Of a stretch of DNA of 64,000 nt, positions 52,301-58,300 are shown piece by piece (within the stretch, counting starts at the first letter, position 1; each line of letters starts with the position of its first letter). The notes below the pieces were generated by a model. The model saw only the letters and a list, made by a program, of their open reading frames with translations, did no database searches and was not told the origin of the DNA. Location of the stretch: the NCBI GenBank assembly GCA_035222895.1, contig JAVYIG010006837.1, forward strand, positions 1 to 64,000, written 5' to 3'. This DNA comes from Strongylocentrotus droebachiensis. Taxonomy: Eukaryota; Echinodermata; Echinoidea; Camarodonta; Strongylocentrotidae. The position numbers were made by a program, and so were the translations under genes.

Positions 52301-55300
52301 AAATCAAACAATCATTTAAAAACGAAGACATTAGTAATATTTTTACTAGTTCTGGGCTCAGGTTTCATACCTCTATTCACAAAACTATATTGAAATCGCG
52401 GCAATAATGATGCAAACAGATAGCAATTTCTAAGTGTTGTCAAGTCTCCAGTCTAGCTAGCTCAGCTCACTGTCAGCTCAGCTCACACAGCAGCTGCAGT
52501 GCAGTGCACTGTATTGTCACGATCATTTTCTCAGATTTTCTTGTGAAAACTTTACTTTGAAAAATGATTATCAAAATTCAGTTAAGATGGCGAGAAAAAT
52601 AAAAAAATAAGGTTTGATTTCATACCTCTCTTCACGAAAACTATATAAAATTGCGGCAATCATGATGGAAATTGATCGCAGTTTCGCGATGTTGATTTAA
52701 TAGCAAATGGTCTAGGTTCAGCTAATATGATCTATCAAAACGAAATCGACCACCAAAAGCTTGATCCCTACGCTCCGTCTCGCAACAGCGAAAATTTACA
52801 TGTTTTCGCGTGCACGTGCGTACGACAATGGTAAGCCAGGTAGATCGAGTTTTTTACGACCGAATTTTTGTGTATACATTTTACATGGAGATTCAGCGCG
52901 CACACAATAAATACAAAGCTTGAAGAGAGTGGCCGCTCACGCTGGCTGCTCGTAATCGTTACGGGGGTGATTTGAGATCATTTCCATTTTTGATCTTGCC
53001 CTATTTTTTTGGTTGCCAGCCGGGCAGCCAAGACGGGACTTTTAGGTTGCCCGGTGGCGTTTTAGGTGGTCAATGGCACCCGGGCAACCGCTAATTTCGA
53101 GCCCTGGCTATTCATGTGTTTAAGCAGCTTATCTGAATTATGGACCGCTCCGCCGGTCCTCCCGTAGAGTATAAAAGACCCTTGCTTACAGTAGTTATTA
53201 TCACCAGACGAAGTGTTGCAGATGCGCACGAAACGTCGTGAACTTTTAGATTCCTTATTGACCACATTGCGAGACAAACGAATATCACTAGCGATATTAT
53301 TATTATTATTATTAAGATAGATAGTATGAATATTCTGCTCTTTATAAGTTTTCAATAACAGGCTTACTGTTACAAAGCTACATGTAATAAAGTTGTACAT
53401 GCAGACTGTAAAAAGTTTAATCTGGACCCCTCCCATATAGTAAGTATGGAGACCTTGTTCATCTAATGTACAAGTAATGTACATACCTTTACTTAATACT
53501 TTACATGTATATATATGGCTGGTGTGCAAATAACCTTGTTTCATGCCGAGAATATTTTCTCTCGACCACTGAAAGTCTACTCAAATTTAGTTTGAGTCCG
53601 AGACCATCTTAAATAATAAATTCCTGATTGAGTCTATAGAGTAGACTATTAATGTGTTTCATTTCACCCTTGGGGAAACATAAAAGTTGGATAATTTATA
53701 CTGTACCATACATGTAATCACCAGACCAAATTGAACTCACTTTTATTTCAAGGGAGGAAAAAAAAAATCATCTGGAGAAAAGGCTAATCTGAAAGAGGGA
53801 GGGTTTGTATAATCACAAGGTTGTACCATGATAACAAACTATTTATATAACCCAGAATAAACATGCATGTTTAGTTTTATGTTATCTATGCCCTGTTTAA
53901 TAGTTGTGTAATTCACATGATTGTAATATGTAGTCTAGCAATCCTGTAATTAGTCCAGGGAACTTAGAAAGATATCATATTCACAAAGCCTAATTTAGAG
54001 CCACAGAAAAAGAAAAACATAAATGGTATTGATATGAAAAAGCAAAATGCATGTTAAATGTATTTCAATATTATTAATACTGGGTACCTACATGTACATA
54101 CTGTACATGTAGATCTAATAACACATTTCATTCCAACAATCAAATCAAATAATAAATCGGACAAAAGATTATGCTCTTGCCCTTCTTTTGGCATGTCATG
54201 CAATATGAAGTTTCTAAAAATTAATTGCTAATCGATTTAGATCAGGCAAAACTAGAAGCTGCAATATTGTTTTCATATGCATGAGATCTTCACTAGATAT
54301 ACATGTAGATAAAAAGTTAGTTTTTCTTATTTAAGCTTCAAGAAATAGTGAAACTTAATAAGTATTAAAAGCCGTATAACATGGAAGCTTCTACTTACCC
54401 AAAAGATTCATGATTGGGCAAAACCAAAAGCTGTCAGTAAACATTATTAAGTGCATATTTAAAAAAAAGTATGTACTTTGGTAGATTCCCATGTGTGGCC
54501 TTGCATTATAAGTCATTTTAAAGAGTACGGTAACTAACATTCTGTCTAATGATACCTTACTCTCCTGCCATTAAACAAAAATATTGTCAAAATCTTCTGT
54601 ACAAAGTTTTAACTGAAGCAATTAATGTGGGTCAAAAAGCCATTACATATTGTTATTTCAGTCTGAAAAAATTGCTGATTTATTCACAATGATTATGTGC
54701 ACTTGAATAGAAAAGGTGACAGTGTCAACTCACACTATGAACATGACGGACAATGAAAGCGGACAAAATATACAGTTCCTCAGGTAGACAAAGGAACATC
54801 CCTTCACTGCTATTATGTAAAAATGTGTAGAACAGGTGTCCATGCATATTCACCTGTTCTACACATTCTTATGTACCGTATTTGCCGGCGTAAAGGCCGC
54901 AGTATTTTTGGAAGAGAAAATATCAAAAAGTCGGGGTGCGGCCTTTACGACGAAAGAGTAAAAAAAAAAAAAAGAAAGTCAAAACCAACACAAATTTGCA
55001 CATATGGGATTAGAAACGGTAAAATAACTATACCACTATGGTACAGGACATTTCCACACATCTTACCGACAATTTTACCTTGCATTGTTGACATGAAGAC
55101 GTAAATAAACGTCCTAACACAACATTTTCCGATAGATCTTGATCTAAGTTCGTGCCAATGCATTGCAAAAGTAAAGGAAGGGACCGGAATAACGGAGCTG
55201 CCGCGAACATCCATCCGAAGTCGCCATTTTGTTTTTCCATTTTATGCAGTTTCACATTACACCGTACATTGTGGTAGCCTGGTAGGGGCTTATATCGGAC

Positions 55301-58300
55301 ACCAAATCTGTCTGTGATCACTTTTTTAGCTAAACTTCCGGTAAATTATAAGAATATTGATGAATTTGGTATCAGTTTGTAAAAAAAAAATAGTGTTTTC
55401 GAGAAAATTATGATTATTTTGTTTTGTCCGTATGTTTTTTTTTCCTTTTTTTTTCCTTTTTTTTTTTCTTCCCCTCTTTGAAATGTCAAAGTTGGGGTGC
55501 GGCCTATGCGGCGGTGCGGCCTTATCGCCGGCAAATACGGTATTTCATTGTTTTTGTTGTTTTATTTCATTTCTTACTACAATTAAACTATTTTGACCCC
55601 CAAAACAACCACCTAAACTTTAATCAAGACCCAATAACCCATGTTTGATCTGTTTTTAGGAAAAATGACTTTTCCATATGTTTTGTATACAAATCACGAA
55701 AATGAGCGATTTTTCGGACTGACATGCAAAGACAAAAGGTCACGTGACCTTGTAACCGTAGGTCCGATTTTCAAAAAAATTCTTTTAAAACTTGCGCAAG
55801 ACTCAAAAGAAAAAAGACAGCGAGCGGCGGGGCGCCATCCATATGCATTCCCGAGCAATCAGAAAAATCGTGGAGGGGGGGGGGGGCCATAATGCCCCCC
55901 CCCCCGGCATTATTAGGGTTAACAATGTTAAATCTGAGATACATGGCCCTACGTATTAATAGTGTCTGTGATATGGTGTTATATTGAAGCCCTAAACAAA
56001 TTGCGCTTCAAAACGATCATGAAGTGCCTCAAAAAAGTAAAAATCTTTGAGTGACGGGTTTTACCATACTCGTTTTCCCCAATAGACTGCAGTATTATGA
56101 AAACTGTTATGTGTTATGAAAACGCAAAATTTGATTTTGATTCTTTATAGATATACTATTACCCCGGTCATTGGATTCAATAATTGCCCATTTATGCTTC
56201 AAATGACATTGAACTGCCACATTATTAAGGCTCTACAAGGTGGATGCAGCAGGCTACAAAATGAGCCATTGGTTCGACATTTGATCATAAACTAGACAAA
56301 AAACGAAATTTATCCAAACTTCTAAAACCTCAAGGCTACATGTATACTCTATACTTCTAATGTCCAGAAATATGGTGTAAAGAAGGAGAAATATAATTGG
56401 CATGCCGGTAAACACCACTTACTTCATACAACTTAGAGTTGAAATAATACAGGAAGAACAACTTCAATCATCCCTATCAATTTCAGCACATATTAAAGTT
56501 GAGATTGAAAACACGAATGAATACAGCTGCAATATGAGCATAGGCCCCTTTACAAATAGAAAAACCACTTTGAAAACCAAGAAATTTTTAAAACTACCAT
56601 TTACATTACTGGAAAAACCTATACAAAAAAAAATTGGAGATTGATAATCTCCTTTTTGGGTAGTATGTGTGTGTATGAGTTGTGTGCATACATGTACGTT
56701 AAAAACAAAAGCGAGGAGAGTTACGCAACCAAAACTGGAATAATTCACTGGGGTTTTGGGGCGAGCATTGACGCTGAAAATCCAGTAAAGTCAAAGATCA
56801 CATTTTTGTGTTTATTAGTACCGGTAGTTGCCTCACAATTTCTGACAAAACTCTCAAATGTGAGGAAAAGCGATGTGTTTTTACTTGCAACTTGTAAATG
56901 CATGATATATCAGCTTCCTTGATCTGATTAAAGTGATAATGAACTGTGCTCTTACAACTTCATGAATGATCTCTGAAGTGACTTTTGACGAGTTATATGT
57001 AAATTATCTTAAAAATCTTAAATGTTCATGTTTACATGCACACATTTCTCATATTTTGTAGCTGGACTCTATACTTTTTGCCTTGTACACTTTTGTAAAA
57101 AACTTGATAGCAATATTTAATTCAAATATTTTAAATTTTACAACATCTTACAGAAATGTTTTGCTTAAACAAACTTATAAATAATGTGTAATATACATGT
57201 ACATGTAGACTGTGTAGTAAATAATCAGTTTAAACTAAGCAAAGGGCTACAAAGTCATTTGAAGATTTGGTGAAGAAGAAAAAAATAAAACTAGAACAGC
57301 AATCTTCAAACAATATATGCGTGCATTATGTTCTATGTCGCTGATGAAAGAGCATCTTTTGGACGATCTAGAGCAATTTGTGGGAAGTCTATAGCATTTA
57401 GCAAAGCGGATAAGAAGGTTGAATAGAATAGCAGTTCAACACTACTTAATTGTACATGTACTGAAAGAAGCAAATTGTGTCTGGACACTGCTGGTAATCA
57501 GACACCGGAAATGCAAACTAATCCCTAGCTGCCACTGAAACTGAATGTCTCAGAGAATGCAAGGGCAAATGCGTAGATAGTAAACACTTTGGTCTCTTCT
57601 TTCAGACATTTCTGGAAAGGGTCAGTCCCTGATCATGCAGATTATCACAAGACATTTAACAACTTCTGCTACTCAGAAACACAGTTTCTATATGTACAAA
57701 TAGAAACACACTATAAGAATGTGATTTGCAGGATGTCGCGTTTATCAACTCTTCTTGATTCAAAATGAAGGCCTTGTCTCTGTGTAGCTGACCCATGAAG
57801 CAGAGAGTTGCGCGTAGGTCAACTAGAGCAAGCGCTTTTTATTTTCGATCTAACTACTAATAAGTACCTACGTACTAGTATTATTGTGACATACAAAATT
57901 TGAAGTTTAAAAAGTTTAAGTTCCTCTCCAATATTAGGTTCTGCCCACAGGAGCAGCAATCACCTGAGTTCATCGGCATCCCAGTTTGAACCTTTCACCT
58001 TTGAACTTGCACTGGCAGACATAATGTATATGGTACTTATTAAAGGTAAAGGTAAAGGATAATAAACAGCAATAATTTGTCGATATTCTTGTAGTTGTTA
58101 GCATGTGCACGCGATGACAATACACTCAAATATAGTTGAACTTGAAGCCCGTAATTAAACGCTTGTACAACATTAACATGACACAGGTACATGTACATGC
58201 ACCATTTCTCCAAACCGAAAATTAGCCTGGGAAGGTCTGAAATATATACCGGTCACGTTTCAAAACAGCTTTGCGTTTATCATTTCTCAGAAACATGATT

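Larger units (their letters stand above)
48391..53305 (-). mobile_element. Penelope-like retroelement, 5'-truncated, with inverted terminal arms and two later insertions
   Basis: Terminal arms of about 175 bp are inverted copies of each other: left arm 48391-48495 plus 50461-50527, right arm about 53135-53305. They share GATATTCGTTTGTCTCGCAA, ACGACGTTTCGTGCGCAT and GGGAGGACCGGCGGAGC. Between them on the minus strand is a C-terminal RT stretch and a GIY-YIG endonuclease, the pair that defines Penelope-like elements. The polymerase core is absent. An (ATT)n run abuts the right end. Two other elements are inserted, at 48496-50460 and 51581-53106. Confidence 0.9.
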
